From NCBI GenBank assembly GCA_015501585.1, contig JADNRY010000187.1, positions 1 to 64,000 on the forward strand: 64,000 nt of DNA, read 5' to 3'. Origin of the DNA: Rhodocollybia butyracea. Taxonomy: Eukaryota > Basidiomycota > Agaricomycetes > Agaricales > Omphalotaceae. Position numbers and translations under genes: made by a program. Shown here in pieces: positions 33,878 to 45,910 of this stretch. Within the stretch, counting starts at the first letter, position 1, and each line of letters starts with the position of its first letter. The notes beneath the pieces are model-generated. The model made no database searches. It was not told where the DNA came from and saw only the letters and a program-made list of their open reading frames with translations.

Positions 33878-35358
33878 ATGTTTCTAATAACCGTCTTTTT
33901 TATCGGTACATACCTGGAGATTTTGGTTTACGGTAAGTTTTTACTCCAGAGTCTATGTTATGTACACCTCACGACTCTCACCTCCCTTGATAATCATATT
34001 ATCTAGGTGCTTATGTGTCAACTTTTATCAGACATGTTCAAATTCTAGTGCTACGCCGGAGAAAGCTACCCCTCAGGACATTTATTTATCTTTCAGCAGC
34101 AAGTTTTCTGCTCTTTGTGGCTGCGACTGTAGTATGCAATTAGGACAGTTCATAAAATTACAGCTGATGGAATTTCTGTGCAGAGCATTGTAGTTGATCT
34201 CATTTTTGCCACACATATCTTTAAAAACCCCACTGAGCCTATCGATTTCTCTGGGTTTGGTAAACAGCGCATCATCAACAGTGGATGTGGCATGTTCGCT
34301 ATGGTGGTTTCAGACGCATTTTTGGTACGCTGAGTAGTTCCTTGACTGTACATGCATACTTACTCAACTCGATGTAGCTCTACCGTTCGTATATCCTCTA
34401 CAACTGTCGTCTCCGTGTTGTTGCCCTTCCTTTATTTACTTTCGTGGCCGAATGCAGTATGTCTGTTAGGACTACCTTAACTCTCTACTAAAGTTTACTG
34501 GAAGGTATCGGAATACAGAGCGTAATTTCCCTCTCAGGCTCTCAGAAAAACGTGGACCCCTGGACGGATCATCCACAAATTTTGACTCGTGTTGAAACCA
34601 TCTTTGGCTCCCTTTCAGCCGGCGTGAATGTGATGTGTACCAGTAATGGCCTCTTACTCCTTCGGGGAACAGATGATTTACTAGAAGAATTGAAAGGTCT
34701 TATTGTTGCCTGTATGTGGCGCTCTCACCGTCGACTGTTGGCGACAGGAGCACCCAATCTGCAGTCACCTAGCGCCTATGCTCAGGTTGGGGCTATCATC
34801 ATTAATTCTGGTATGTGCCTGAAGACTTTTGCTCTCATCTCCCGGTTTGAGGTGGCTTTCATTATTCATAGCTGCAATCAATCTTGTTTGGTTGCTCAGT
34901 GCTTTTGTGACGTCGACTATCTCATCGCTTGTGTACGAGGTGTTTGCTGGTTCGGTTAGTCTCAACATTGAGCTAAGCTATTACCTTACTGATTACCATC
35001 CTAGTTTGCTTGTGTCACTGTAGGTTGAGTTACATGCCGAATTCATAGAAGCTAACCCGCGCGGCCATACCTTGGCTTTCAGGCCTTGATAGTAAGAAGT
35101 CTCTTGATTTAACAAGTTTGAAATAAGATTCTTACCTTAACCTAGTTTTCCACAATCATTGTAAGCGCTTCGAGGCCATCTCCGTCGGAGTCAAGCACCC
35201 CCATTTCTTTTCCCACACTAGACTTTCCCCAAGAGTCCAGGTTGTCCAATGCTACAATGGAATTATCAGCAGAAAATACGCTGGAGGCTGATATCCAGCC
35301 AGCGGAATTATTTTCCTTGCACAGATCAAATAATGGAGCGTTGCCCAAAGAGGTGTAG
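33878..35358 (+). CDS. 7TM-family membrane protein, copy 4
   Basis: Start MFLITVFFIGTYLEILVYG at 33878, then the AYVSTFIRHVQILVL exon. TM4 is followed by FTFVAEC, then GIGIQSVISLSG. CTS is spliced to LIVACMWRSHRR and leads to SPSAYAQVGAIIINSG; TM6 is AINLVWLLSAFVTSTISS. The tail ends at a stop at 35358 (GALPKEV). All introns keep GT...AG and phase by inspection. Two residues typical of the family differ (IQSV for IWSV). Its SAYAQVGA stretch is the best intact reference for the transposon insertion site in copy 1. Confidence 0.7.
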
Positions 35359-35632
35359 TAGGTAGGCTCTGAGCTCATTCTGCTCGGCGAAGCTGTTAAT
35401 AAGCACTTATAATGATAGAGTTAGACTCAAAGTCCCGAAGCTTAATTGTTCGAGATCGTCCCCAGTACTGGTTCATTATTGTCTGATATACCACGGGCAT
35501 CTATTTGACAGCTATTCTTCCCCCTTCTCTGAATCGTGTCTATCTCGCAGCTTGGGAGTTAAGAGCTTAGAGTATGCAGCGCAGTCAAAGCAGCGTTTGT
35601 TAACTACAGTGTATTCTAAATACACACATATT

Positions 35633-36919
35633 CTATTCTTCCTTGGCATCTAGCTTTCCGTTCCTCTTGCCATCTCCACCCGAGAAACGTTTTCGGAGAG
35701 CAGTAATCATCTTCATGAACCTACCGGACAGAGTCAGCCTCAGCTCACAAGCATATTAAAACGAAACCCACCAAAACACGTTCAGTCCTTGCAAAACTAT
35801 GTTTCCCGTTCCGTAGATCAAGGCATAGGCTAAAGGAATCTCATCCCAAGCGTCGTACAATGTGAAGAAAAATTGGTACGACTGTAACGAGATTAGTACG
35901 GATCAACTGAGAAACCCGGAAACCTACGACGTATGCTCCCCCAATCAAGCGTACAAAAAAGAACGTAGCAAGGAGTAAAATACCATTCACAAGCTGGAAT
36001 GTGCTCCCAGTTCGATTGGTTTTATCGAGGAACCAGTGTATGTTCAAGAAGAAGGTACTCCTGTGTGGAATAATGAGTGCCACGATACGAGATGCTGAAC
36101 GTAAAACACGCACGATTCCCATAACAGACATCTAGAAGCGTAGTATGACAAGAAAGGCCTCTGAGGAAGAAAGAAAGAGATCATTGGTGTAACATGAATG
36201 AATGATGATGATACGCACGAAAGATAAAAGATAGATCAAAGAGCACGCAAATCCTAAACGTTAAAACGTTAAACGCTTATTAGGATAATTGCATTGAGGT
36301 CCATAGAGTGCACGTACCATGCACAATAAATCCAACATCCGTAAAGTTTATAATCGCGTCGAAAGTGTCCCAGACAAAATATCTGTATTACAAAGTCAAT
36401 CGCCGCAGTGATAGGCAGCGAATGAGTAGGGGATATGGATGTAGCGATGCTCACGCGCTCGCAATCGCCTGTAAGCTCCCAGCACCCTCGTCCCACCCAA
36501 ACGCCCTATCCTGCCCTTGAGACGGCGAATTTAAAATACGGAGCGCCATTGGCACGACTACCAGAACGTGTACTTGCGATACAACATGTATGGACCTATA
36601 GTAGCAAGTAGCCGGTCAGAAACTTCTATAGATAGCCTACAAAACAGAAAACATAAACGCAGGAAACCCACCAATTATTCTTTCCCCTCCGATCCAACTT
36701 CCGAAAACTACTCGACATCCATCCACTCACAACAGGTGCAAACGCTTGATGCACAGCAAGGAAGAAAAACAAAGCAGTAAGAAAGGTATACTGATGCGCA
36801 GGGAAGCGCGTGAGCCCGAGATCAAGCGCGACGTTGGAGAGTCTAGTTAACGTCGTTTGGGTCAGGTGTTCGAGGTCGAGGAGAGCGGTGGTCGGGCTGA
36901 AGCTGAAGAGAGATGCCAT
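35633..36919 (-). CDS. TLC-domain membrane protein
   Basis: A multi-exon gene starting at 36919 (MASLFSFSPTTALLDL). TM1 is HQYTFLTALFFFLAV. The TLC core follows: VPMALRILNSP, an intron inside SAY, then YFVWDTFDAIINFTDVGFIV with the characteristic D-T-x-D. NIHWFLDKTNRTGSTFQLVN and LLATFFFVRLIGGAYVV come next, then TLYDAWDEIPLAYALIYG. A C-terminal basic tail, KRFSGGDGKRNGKLDAKEE, ends at 35633. TLC proteins are multi-pass membrane proteins of ER or plasma membrane linked to lipid synthesis or sensing; the substrate here is unknown. The exon between INFTDV and NIHWFLD (about 36240-36130) was hard to frame. Divergent with histidine phosphatase copy A. Confidence 0.75.
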
Positions 36920-37167
36920 TGAGGCCAGGGAAGGCCAGGAGCGCCCGTGGAAGCTGTGGAAGTTGAACAACAAGGGATTATAAATAGTTACTTTGGGTTT
37001 CTCGGTTATTTTACGGAGCGCTGGAAACGCGTGGGATGCCGCGGTTCGGCAACTATTCTTGCTTTGACTAGCCTTTTTTTGATTATACACTTCGTCTTAA
37101 CCTTCATCTTCAATACCATCTTCAATACCACCCTCAAATATCTCAAGTGCTACAAATATCACTCAAC
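36920..37167. promoter_or_regulatory. bidirectional promoter between TLC gene and phosphatase copy A
   Basis: 248 bp separate the two start codons. Pieces recur upstream of other copies: GGAAGCTGTGGAAGTTGAAC also at about 38550, and GGGATGCCGCGGTTCGGCA also at about 48741. The whole divergent promoter was therefore duplicated with the genes. Confidence 0.5.
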
Positions 37168-38323
37168 ATGGTCGACGCGGATGAACTCTATACACATACA
37201 ACCCCGCCCATAGTGCCTAATAATCAAGACCGAAAAACGCAAACCACAAAGCCCTGGAAATGTCTCTTCCTTTCCCTAATTAGACACGCCGAAGTTCGTA
37301 TCTATAATATCTTTTTAATGAATCCAAATCACTCAACCCGGTACTCACCTTCACCCTACCACAGGCCCGCTCAAACACACGGATGGGCCGCAGGCTCCAA
37401 CAGCCCTCTCACCCCACTCGGTCACCTCCAAGCTGGCGGCCTCGCATACGAATGGCGCCGCATCCGCATCAACAAGCTCATCTCCTCGGGTCTCCAACGC
37501 GCGGACACAACAGCCTCAATGCTCGCCGCAGCCAATTCCGAGTATCTTAAGTGCAACCCGTACCCTAATCTTCAAGTCGAGCATTCAGTGGAATTAGACG
37601 ATCCAGAAATTCGCAGAACGCTGAATATGCTGAACATCCTTTCTCTGTCTCCGTCGATCATCGCGTCAAAGAACGCAAATGCGGCTTTCTAGTACGCAGG
37701 CTCTCCACTCAACACCAGACCATCGCCGCCTATCATGCATTAAACGGCACTACTATCCCTGGGCGAATCGCACGGAATCATACCCCGCTAGAACGCGGTG
37801 AGAGTCTCGATGCTGTCGCGGATCGCGCAAAAGCGTTTGTTTTGTCGATTTTGAAGGAGCATGGGAAGCATGTGAAGGGTTTTGGGCCAGAGGACTTTAA
37901 TTTGGAGAGGTGGAACAGGAACGATTTGGACGAGGCGGAAAGGGTACCGAATCCGCATGTGGCTGTTGTGAGTCATGGTGGATTCCTTGGGGAGCTGTAT
38001 GAGATGATGTACTTTTGGAACGAGGAGGAGAGGCCGAAGAGGCCCCTTAGGTGTCATTGGGGAAATGCAGAATGGTGGGTGTTTTCTACCTTGTTTGCAA
38101 TGTTTGTTTTTTCGTTTTTCTAATTCAATTTCTTGTTTTTTCTTGTTTTCTTTTCAGGACGCGTCATGTATTGTGGATTCGTGAAAAGGAGGATTCTTCG
38201 TACGAGTTTCAGTTTCGGGACATTCGGGCTCCTCGAATAGTGGATGAGGACACTTTTGGCACTTCCGTTCTATACGTTAAACATAAGTTTAGAGGCACTC
38301 GCAGAAATACACTTTGCATTTAA
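37168..38323 (+). pseudogene. histidine phosphatase (phosphoglycerate-mutase fold), copy A, frameshifted
   Basis: Start MVDADELYTH at 37168. The catalytic motif LIRHAE sits at about 37282-37299, then an intron ending CCACAG. SPLTPLGHLQAGG, SSGLQRADTTASML, GESLDAVADRA (acid residue) and VVSHGGFLGELYE (second His) follow. An intron after GNAEW leads to TRHVLWIREKEDSSYEF. Motifs fit the RHG-type phosphatase family that includes TIGAR and fructose-2,6-bisphosphatases; the substrate is unknown. Two frame changes are needed: a 2-base difference near 37377 and another near 37620. The usual stop after SVLYV is lost, extending the frame to 38323. Copies B and C lie at 48.9 and 50.3 kb. Confidence 0.7.
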
Positions 38324-38863
38324 GTTTCGTACGCTACCGGAACAGTCATATTTCACCCCGACCAACCGACCGCTTTAAATATGTACACTCTTTGAGTGCT
38401 ACACTGATTGCGGCCTCCATGTCAATTTCAAAGACGAAATAAAAGACGTTTAATCATCTAACACATTTTGGTGAAATTGTGCTGAAGAGATTCGTCTGTA
38501 CAGTAACGGTACGAGTTGCTGCCACTGAAGCCAGGGAAGATAGCGTCCATGGAAGCTGTGGAAGTTGAACAACGAGGGATTATACTAAGATAGTTTTGGT
38601 TACTTGGTTACTCGAAAAGCAACGTTACGCTAATACTTACTTACAGATACAAATAGACAGCCTGATTCAGAGAAGACAGAAAAATACAAACAACTGCTCG
38701 TGAAATACTGATGTCGCCTCAGACTAAAGCAGGCCATATTAATCAACCGGCGCTGGGAATGGTCTCAAACAACTGGGGTTCGGTACTCTTCATGTCTCTA
38801 ACTCTCAGATCATCTATATAAGTGCTTGTTAACTTCGCATAGCAGAATGAGCTCAGAGCCTAC
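38324..38863. other. intergenic, with a piece of the duplicated promoter
   Basis: It contains the GTGGAAGTTGAACAAC relic near 38555 and the 3' flank of 7TM copy 5. No gene seen. Confidence 0.35.
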
Positions 38864-40346
38864 CTAGACCGTCTCTTTGGGTGACATTTCATTATCTGAT
38901 CTGTCCAGAGAAGATGATTCCGCTGGCTGGACACCAGCCTCCAACATATGATTTGTTGATAGTAAGGAGTCCGTCGATGGCATGGAATATGGGGGAAATT
39001 CTCGTGCAAAAGACATGGGGGTGACTTGGAATGACTCGGATGAAAGCGGCCTTGAAGCGCTGACAATCACTGCGGAAAACTGGCTTAAAGTGAGAATCTT
39101 ATTTCGAAATTGTTAACTCAAGGGACTTCTTACTATCAAGCCCTAAAAGCCAAGGTATGGCAGATTAGATTCTATGAACTTGGCATATAGCTCAACTTAC
39201 GGTGATACAAACATACTAGGATGGTAGTCAGTCACTAAGGCAATGGCTTGGTCCAACGTTGAGACCTACCGAAGCATCAAGCATCTGGTACGCAACCGAT
39301 GAGACATTCGAAGTCACAAAGATACTGAGCAACCAAACAACATTGATTAAAGCTATGAATGCCAATTTAAACCGAGATACCAAGTCAAAAGTTTCTGGGA
39401 CACACCGGAATTAATAATTGCAGCACCAACCCGAACATACGCGCTCGCTGATCGCAGATCGGGTACTCCTGCGGCCAACAGTCGACAGTGGGAGCGCCAC
39501 ATACAAGCAACAATAAGACCTTTTGACCTTTCTAGTAAGTCATCATGCTCCTCAAAGGAGTAGGAAGATGCCATTACTGGTACACATCACATTCAGGCCA
39601 ATTGAAACGAAGCCAAAGATGTTTGGAGCAAGAGTCACTTTTTGTAGACGATCACTGCTCCAGGGGTTGATGTTATTTTGCTGAGAAAGGGAAATTAAGC
39701 TCCATATTCCGATACCTTCCAATCAACTTTAATAACAGAGAATAAAAATGATAGCAAACAGGCATACCGCATTGGACCACGAACACCAATAAAGGGAGGG
39801 CGACAATGCGAAGACGAGAGTTGTAGAGGATATGCAAACGATAAAGCTACGTGGGATTAGTATATGCAACACAACCAAGGAAGTAGTACTTAGCGCACCA
39901 AAACTGTATCTGATACCACTATAGCGAACATATTACATACAGCCTTGATGTTGCGCTTTTTTCCCATACCCAGAGAAATCATTAGCCAGAGAAACCATTA
40001 GGCCCAGTCGGGTTTTCAAAGAGATATGTGGCGAAAATGAGATCCGCCACCATGGTCTGCACAAAGACTCCATCAGCTGTCATTTTTTGAAATGTCCTAA
40101 TTGCATACCACAGTCACGATCACAAAGAGCAGTAAACTTGCCGTTGAAAGATAGATGAACGTTTTAAACGGCAGCTTTTTCCGGCGCAGTACTAGAACTT
40201 GGACATGTCGGACAAAAGTTGCCAAGTAAACACCTAGACAATCACAGGGAGGATGTGAGAGTTGCTAGGTGCACATCGAGGAAAAACTCACCATATACCA
40301 GAACCTCCAGGAATGTCCCGATGACAATGGCGTTGATCAGAAACAT
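38864..40346 (-). pseudogene. 7TM-family protein copy 5 (in-frame stop by local duplication)
   Basis: It opens MFLINAIVIGTFLEVLVYG at 40346 and follows the copy 2 exon order down to the stop at 38864. In the third exon (39969-40003) the GATTTCTCTGG stretch is tandemly duplicated with changes, so translation reads GPNGFSG and stops. Other exons look normal (LPFKTFIYLS, ACMWRSHCRLL, tail FSTVIVSASRPLS-like). It is closest to copy 2. This is the first of three minus-oriented copies. Confidence 0.65.
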
Positions 40347-41200
40347 GGGGTTGCCAGCAGCCAGAGGCTCCGCTTGTCCCTTAAGTATTGCATGCTGAGG
40401 GTTATGTATAATTAGGCAACTCCAAAGCGACTTGTTTATCTTGTACTGCGATACGTGATTAAACAAGGAGTTCAAGAGGCATCACCGCAACATGCATGAG
40501 CTGGAGCTAGAGCCGAGGAGGCCGTCCAGCTCTGACTATATCCGAACTCATAGTGCCAACAGATTTTGAGGTCTGCAAATCTGTTGGCACTATGAGTTCG
40601 GAGAGAAAGCATTGAAAGGACACTTGACCTACTCGGACCGAAGTTCAAAATAGCGTCGGTTACCAATTTACAATGGAGGGACGGATAGCATACGTACGTA
40701 GCTGTGGCGGCTGAGGAATGACGAGGTCCCTGCTGTGCCACCTCGCACCTTTTCGTTGGAATTTCCTGCAAAGTCAAATGTCGTGGGTGTGTTTGATAGT
40801 TGTAAAAGAACTCACCGTTGCTCGTACGTGTTGGTGTTTGCTTTAATTAATCGCGTTTGACAGTTGTAAGAGAACTCACCGTACGTGCCAGTGTTTGCCT
40901 TGAGTAATCACGCTCAATTATGAACTTTACAGCCTCCGTTTTCAACTATAAATACGCCTTTTTCTAGACCTCAAACCCGTCGCTTCCAACTCCAATCCAA
41001 CTTAATCTGGTTGGTCAATCAATATATTGTCGGTTAGGAATTTGGTCGGATAGATGAAAGGCATGGCCTTCCGTCGCTCAGGGTGACTTCATTTCCGCCG
41101 TGGGGGAACTGTCCTAATCACGCGCAATGTGTCAACTTTTCGCATTTCCTCTTTCATTGCTCTCAGGATGATTGGGACCGTACATCGATGTCCCAATTAT
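40347..41200 (-). promoter_or_regulatory. conserved upstream module of 7TM copy 5
   Basis: It matches in order, inverted, the module before copy 2. It includes two tandem versions of the TTGACAGTTGTAAGAGAACTC block (about 40793-40820 and 40856-40880), and CTCCAAACC/CGCTTCCAACTC-like blocks near 40970-40990. A perfect hairpin at 40542-40601 is specific to this copy. Confidence 0.45.
40542..40601. repeat. perfect 25-bp inverted repeat with 10-base loop
   Basis: Left arm 40542-40566 begins CCGAACTCATAG. Right arm 40577-40601 is its exact reverse complement, ending CTATGAGTTCGG. Copies 2 and 6 carry only one arm. Confidence 0.9.
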
Positions 41201-41695
41201 TCTCACTATCACAACTCTGTCTTGACCTCTCCTATCGCACGATAAAACGATTTGAGATCCGAATCGAGAAGGAATGGTAAGTTTATGGATTGATGTGTCC
41301 ACTTGTTATCCGAAAAAGTTCTACGGAGACGAGTGGTAGTGGAGGTGGTAGCTGGAATCTTCAGACCGTGACTTCCACCACTGTGACCTCTGGGCATCCA
41401 CTTGTCGACTTGTACTAATTTGACATCTCGGAACACATGTATACACGCAGTACATACTTGGATGGAGAGATCTTTGCTACATGATAACACTACTACCTAC
41501 ACTGCTGCGAACAGACACTCGGATACAAATAAGACAGAAAACACAGACAGAAAAATACCAGCTGAAGCAAGCCGCGATATATAATGAGGACCGGAGATGA
41601 TTTTGAACAACCACACTGCGGGACTCTTCATCTATCTACTACATCAATAGATAAGCGCTTGCCAACTTCGCGGCGCAGAATGAGCTAAGAGCCTA
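41201..41695. other. intergenic between 7TM copies 5 and 6
   Basis: It holds the 3' flank of copy 6 and a short GT/GGTGG-rich stretch near 41330-41350. No gene seen. Confidence 0.35.
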
Positions 41696-43176
41696 CTACA
41701 TCGTCTCCTTGGGTGACACCTCATTATTTGATCTGTCCAGGGAAGATGACTCCGCCGGCTGGACACTAGCCTCCAAAATATCATTTGCTGATAAGGAGTC
41801 TGTCGATGGCATGGAACCTTGGGGAAAGGCTCGTGGTGGAAAAGAAACGGGGGTGACTCGGAACGACTCCGACGAAGCGACTCGAAGCGCTGACAATAAT
41901 TGTGGAAAACTGGCTCGAAGTGAGAATCATATTTCGGAACTGTTAACTAACGGAGCTTCTTACTATCAAGGCCTAAAAGCCAGGGTATGGCAGATTAGCT
42001 TCTGTAAATTTTGCATATAACTCAACGTACAGTGACACAACCAAACTGGGACGGTAGTCAGTACCTCACTCAGGCAAGAGGTTGGTTCAAGGTTGGGACT
42101 AACCGGAGCAGAACACACGTCATACAGAACCGATGAGATAGTAGAAGTCACGAAGACGCCAAGCCACCAAACAACATTGATTGCAGCTATGAACGCCAAT
42201 TTAATGAGAGACCAGAGGCGAGATGTTCTGGAACACACCAGAATTAATCATGATAGCACCAATCCGAGCATACGCGCTTGGTGACTGTAGATTGAGTACT
42301 CCTACGGCCAACAGTCGACGGTGGGAGCGCCACATACAGGCAATAATAAGACCTTTTGACCCTTCTAGTAAGTCATCATGTTCCTTAAAAGAGTAGGAAG
42401 ATGACATTACTAGTACACATCACGTTCACGGCACCTGAAACGAAGCCAAAGATGACTTGAGCAAGAGCCAATTTTTGTGGACGACGGTGATGGTCAGACC
42501 AGGGGTCCACATCGTGTTTTTGAGAGAAGAAAATTACACTCCATATTGCGATACCTTCCATAAAAACTTTCAATAGAGAGTATGACGTAGCAAACAGACA
42601 TAATACCGCATTCAACCACAAACACCGATAGAGGAAGGGCGACAATGGAAAGACGAGAATTATAGAGGATATACAAACGATAGACCTACATCGGATTGAG
42701 TAGACATGCAACACGGTCAAAGAACTACTCAACACACCAAAATTGCATTTGAAATCACTATAGAAAACACACAACATCCAATACTGATGCTGCGTCTTTT
42801 GCCATACCCAGAGAAATCAATAGGCTCAGCGGGATTTTTAAAGATATGTGTGGCGAAAATGAGATCCGCCACCATGCTCTACACAAAGGCTCATCAGTTG
42901 CCATTTTTAAGGTGTCCCAATTGATTATTATTGCATACCACAGTCACAATCACAAAGAGCAATAAACTTGCTGTTGAAAGATAGATAAACGTTTTTGGGG
43001 GCAGCTTTTTCCGGCGCAGTGCTAGAATCCGAACATGTCTGATGAAAGTCGCCACGTAAACGCCTAGGAAATCAAGGGGAGGGTGTGAGAGTCGCTAGGT
43101 GCACATCGAGGAAAAACTTACCATAAACCAGAACCTCCAGGAATATACCGATGAAAATGGTAGTGATAAGAAACAT
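41696..43176 (-). CDS. 7TM-family membrane protein, copy 6
   Basis: Start MFLITTIFIGIFLEVLVYG at 43176. A second ATG eight bases upstream is in another frame. Exon 3 is MVADLIFATHIFKNPAEP ... FSIVISNAIL, where the family Asp of SDA/SDT is Asn. TM4 is LYILYNSRLSIVALPLSVF, then GIAIWSVIFFSQ and FVSGAVNVMCTS spliced to LIIACMWRSHRR. TM6 is AINVVWWLGVFVTST. The micro-exons TTTGGTTGTGTCACT and GCCTTGATA are kept. The tail, VSALRVASSES onward, ends at 41696. No frame lesion seen; probably functional. Confidence 0.7.
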
Positions 43177-44240
43177 GGAAACATGGGGGTTGATAGAGTC
43201 TCCGTTTGTCTCTTAAGTATTGCAGGTATTGCAGCATCGGTTTCTCTAGTTGAGGTTATGTATATCAGGCAACTCCGAGACGACTTGTTTATCTTGTAGT
43301 GCTGCGATACATGGTTCATGATAATCACTGCATCAGTACATAGGTATACTAGAAGTTTAAGAGGGATCAGCAAAACATATGTGAGCTGGAGCCGAAGAGG
43401 CTGTCAGGCAGTGTACCGTACCTCAACTCATAGTGCCAAGAGATTTTCGGGGTCTGCCTTCAGGAGACAACTAGACAATGGCGCGTCCACTAGCCGAGTC
43501 GCATTTCGCTGATACTCGGAGCCCATGAAAGCGAACGACAGGCCTTGAGCGAGCAGGAAGGACACCTTACCTGCTCGAACAAAGTTCAAATAACCGATGT
43601 TGACTAGCGTCGGCTACCAATTCTACCATGTGGTCTACCATGTGGAACAACGAAGTAATGATAGGCCCTTTAACGCTCCGGAGTCCGGACGGATGGTATT
43701 GCTATGGCTGGGCACTGAGCTTTGGCTCTGATCGCTGATAGCTTGAGAGTTATTTCAAGCCAGGCAATCCACAGCTCAATCCAGATACCAGCTACCAATA
43801 CGGCCATCTCGGGGGCCTACCCTAAAGGAAAGATGAGGTTCCGTTCTGTGTATGTCCCCGACTCTTAATCCGAAAATCAGCACGTTCACTTTTCATTGGA
43901 ATTTCCTACGAAGTCAGATGCCGTAGATGTGTTTGACAGTTGTAAGAAGAACGAACTCACTGTTGCTCGTACGTGCCTGTATTTGCTTTGAGTAATTGTG
44001 TTTGACGGTTGTAGAAAGAACTCACCGTTACTCATACGTACCATGCTTTAAGTAATCCTGCTCAACTTGAACTTTACAGCTTGCGATTTTTCCAGCTATA
44101 CGCCTTTTTCTAGACTCCAAACCCGCCGCTTCCAACTCAGTCTGGTTGGTCAATATATTGTCGGTTAGAATTTAGTCGGATAGGCGTTGGTACACGTACA
44201 AAGGCATGGTCCTCCGTCGCTCAGGAGGCTTCATTTCTGG
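43177..44240 (-). promoter_or_regulatory. conserved upstream module of 7TM copy 6
   Basis: Blocks shared with copies 2, 5 and 7 include GATCGCTGATAGCTTGAG near 43731, CGGCCATCTCGGGGGCCTACC near 43800, GTGTTTGACAGTTGTAAGA near 43929 and CTCCAAACCCGCCGCTTCC near 44115. Confidence 0.45.
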
Positions 44241-44267
44241 TATCCCTTGAGCGGAGGCTGAGTGGTA

Positions 44268-44340
44268 GGTTCATGAAGATGAGTGCTGCTCTAAAAACGA
44301 TCATCGAGTGGCATCACAAGAGGAATGGGAGACGCCAAAG
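44268..44340 (+). pseudogene. second last-exon fragment of the TLC gene
   Basis: Reads RFMKMSAALKT, then degenerate bases, then KRNGRRQRRIE. It corresponds to the C-terminus of the TLC gene but is inverted relative to it and carries substitutions. Flanking DNA (AACAAACGCTACTTTGACTG) also matches the region beside the TLC stop. Confidence 0.55.
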
Positions 44341-44525
44341 AAGAATAGAATATATGCATGTTTAGAATACTCTAGCTAACAAACGCTACTTTGACTGTTC
44401 TGCGTACCCTCAACTCCGAAGCTACGAGATTAACTCTTGCTGTGACTTGTGCGCGAACCACGTCGTATGACTGTAATAAGCAATGTAGGTATGCAAATAA
44501 GAGTGCATCGAGAGGGGTATTATGT

Positions 44526-45297
44526 CTATTGAGGTCTTGTCAGCGAGATGAAATGAATCAATGAACAACTCGATACATACTCTGATCCCAAGAGCCACTT
44601 TTGTGAGCCCAGATTTTCAGACAACGGCTCGACAGCATCTGCATAGTTGCCGAAGGTTGCTTTTTTCATTGCGGGGGAGATTCTGATATTGGCCTTATTT
44701 GAGGCGGCTCCAAAGGGACTGAAGAAGGTGATAGAGTACAAAGGAAAGAATCCGGATGTTGGAGGTGGAACTAGTAGAGATTGGGCTGTGGAAGGCGGAG
44801 TTGGTGGCCCAAACAGGGACTGGAGGAGGGAGCGAGAAGGCTTGGATACAATCTTTGAAGAGTTAGTGTTGGAAGCAAACGTCAAGTATGCGTACCAGCG
44901 CAGCATGAACATGTTCTTCCAAAAGAGCCACCCAAGCTCTGCTCTCGTCTTTAGCTGCTTCATCTTTGTATCCCTCCCATGGATCAGTCGATCATCCAGC
45001 ACACCATGCGCGAGTTTCACATCAACCCACATCAACCCACTCGACGATTTGCGCAGAAAGCAGCAATACAGGACCAGTGTTGTTGGCTGTCCAAGAACAC
45101 GTCGGCGACGCGTCGGGAGGAGGATGCAAGTTGGGAAATCTGCCGCCTACGGCGCCGTCGAGGCCTCTGAGTGCGAGATACGCCTGACATTCTACATCGG
45201 AGCTGAGGAGAGAACTCGATGGCGGGTGTACCCAGATTGTCGGCTCTTCTACGGTTTTCGCATTGGGATGCAGAGACGGGTACGTGTAGTCTTGCAA
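44526..45297 (-). pseudogene. unknown duplicated gene broken by a 10-bp tandem duplication
   Basis: A minus-strand frame from 45297 (MQDYTYPSLHPNAKTVEEPT) through SWTANNTGPVLLLSAQIVEW meets a stop at 45022. From 45035 a second frame continues WVDVKLAHGVLDDRLIHGRD and SLLQSLFGPPTPP to 44526. The two frames are separated by a tandem repeat of GTTGATGTGG that the related sequence at 48238-48640 lacks. The protein was not recognised. A 251-codon frame on the plus strand (44647-45402) overlaps; the minus strand is preferred because the duplicated partner keeps the same frame there. Confidence 0.45.
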
Positions 45298-45402
45298 GCC
45301 AGAATCCGTGAAGTAAAATCTGAGGCTATTCTCCCCCTCAGCGTGCGTCTCAGACTACGGTCGGGAAATTGGCGTAGGCGCTTATTTTGGTTGGAGCGCT
45401 AA

Positions 45403-45910
45403 TATGGTCAATTTACACGGGTTTGATCCCCAAGTTGGCTATTGCCGGAATCAAGGCCCATTTTTCAAGTTTTGTCAAAGTCATCCAGTAATACTAACTA
45501 CAGTTTGATCACTACAGCCAGTCACGATCTTTGACAGCTTGCAACTTTCACAGTAGATACTGAGAAGTAAAAGCATTATTTTACTGATCTTGTCTCTGAG
45601 GCTTGAGCCTTATTCTTGGTCTTATTAGATTTGTAGGCTTAATATAGCACAGATTGAGCAGGAAGCGAAACGTTATATAACACTAGAATGACAGTAACAT
45701 CTACAGATGCAAATAGAAGGACTCAGATAGAAAAATACAAAAGCGTTGCTCGTGAAATACTGATATCGCCTACAGACTAAAGCAGGCCAATGAACCAGCA
45801 ATATGAATGGTCTCGAACAACCGAGCTTCGAGACTCTTGTCTCTAACTGTAATATCTATAAGTGCTCGTTTTGAATTTCGCAGAGCAAAATGAGCTCAAA
45901 GCCTCACCTA
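45403..45910. other. intergenic between unknown gene and 7TM copy 7
   Basis: Contains the 3' flank of copy 7 from about 45700. Nothing else recognised. Confidence 0.35.

Noticed and set aside
44647..45402. 251-codon plus-strand frame
   Set aside because: It overlaps the minus-strand unknown gene. The duplicated partner at 48.2 kb preserves the minus-strand reading better.
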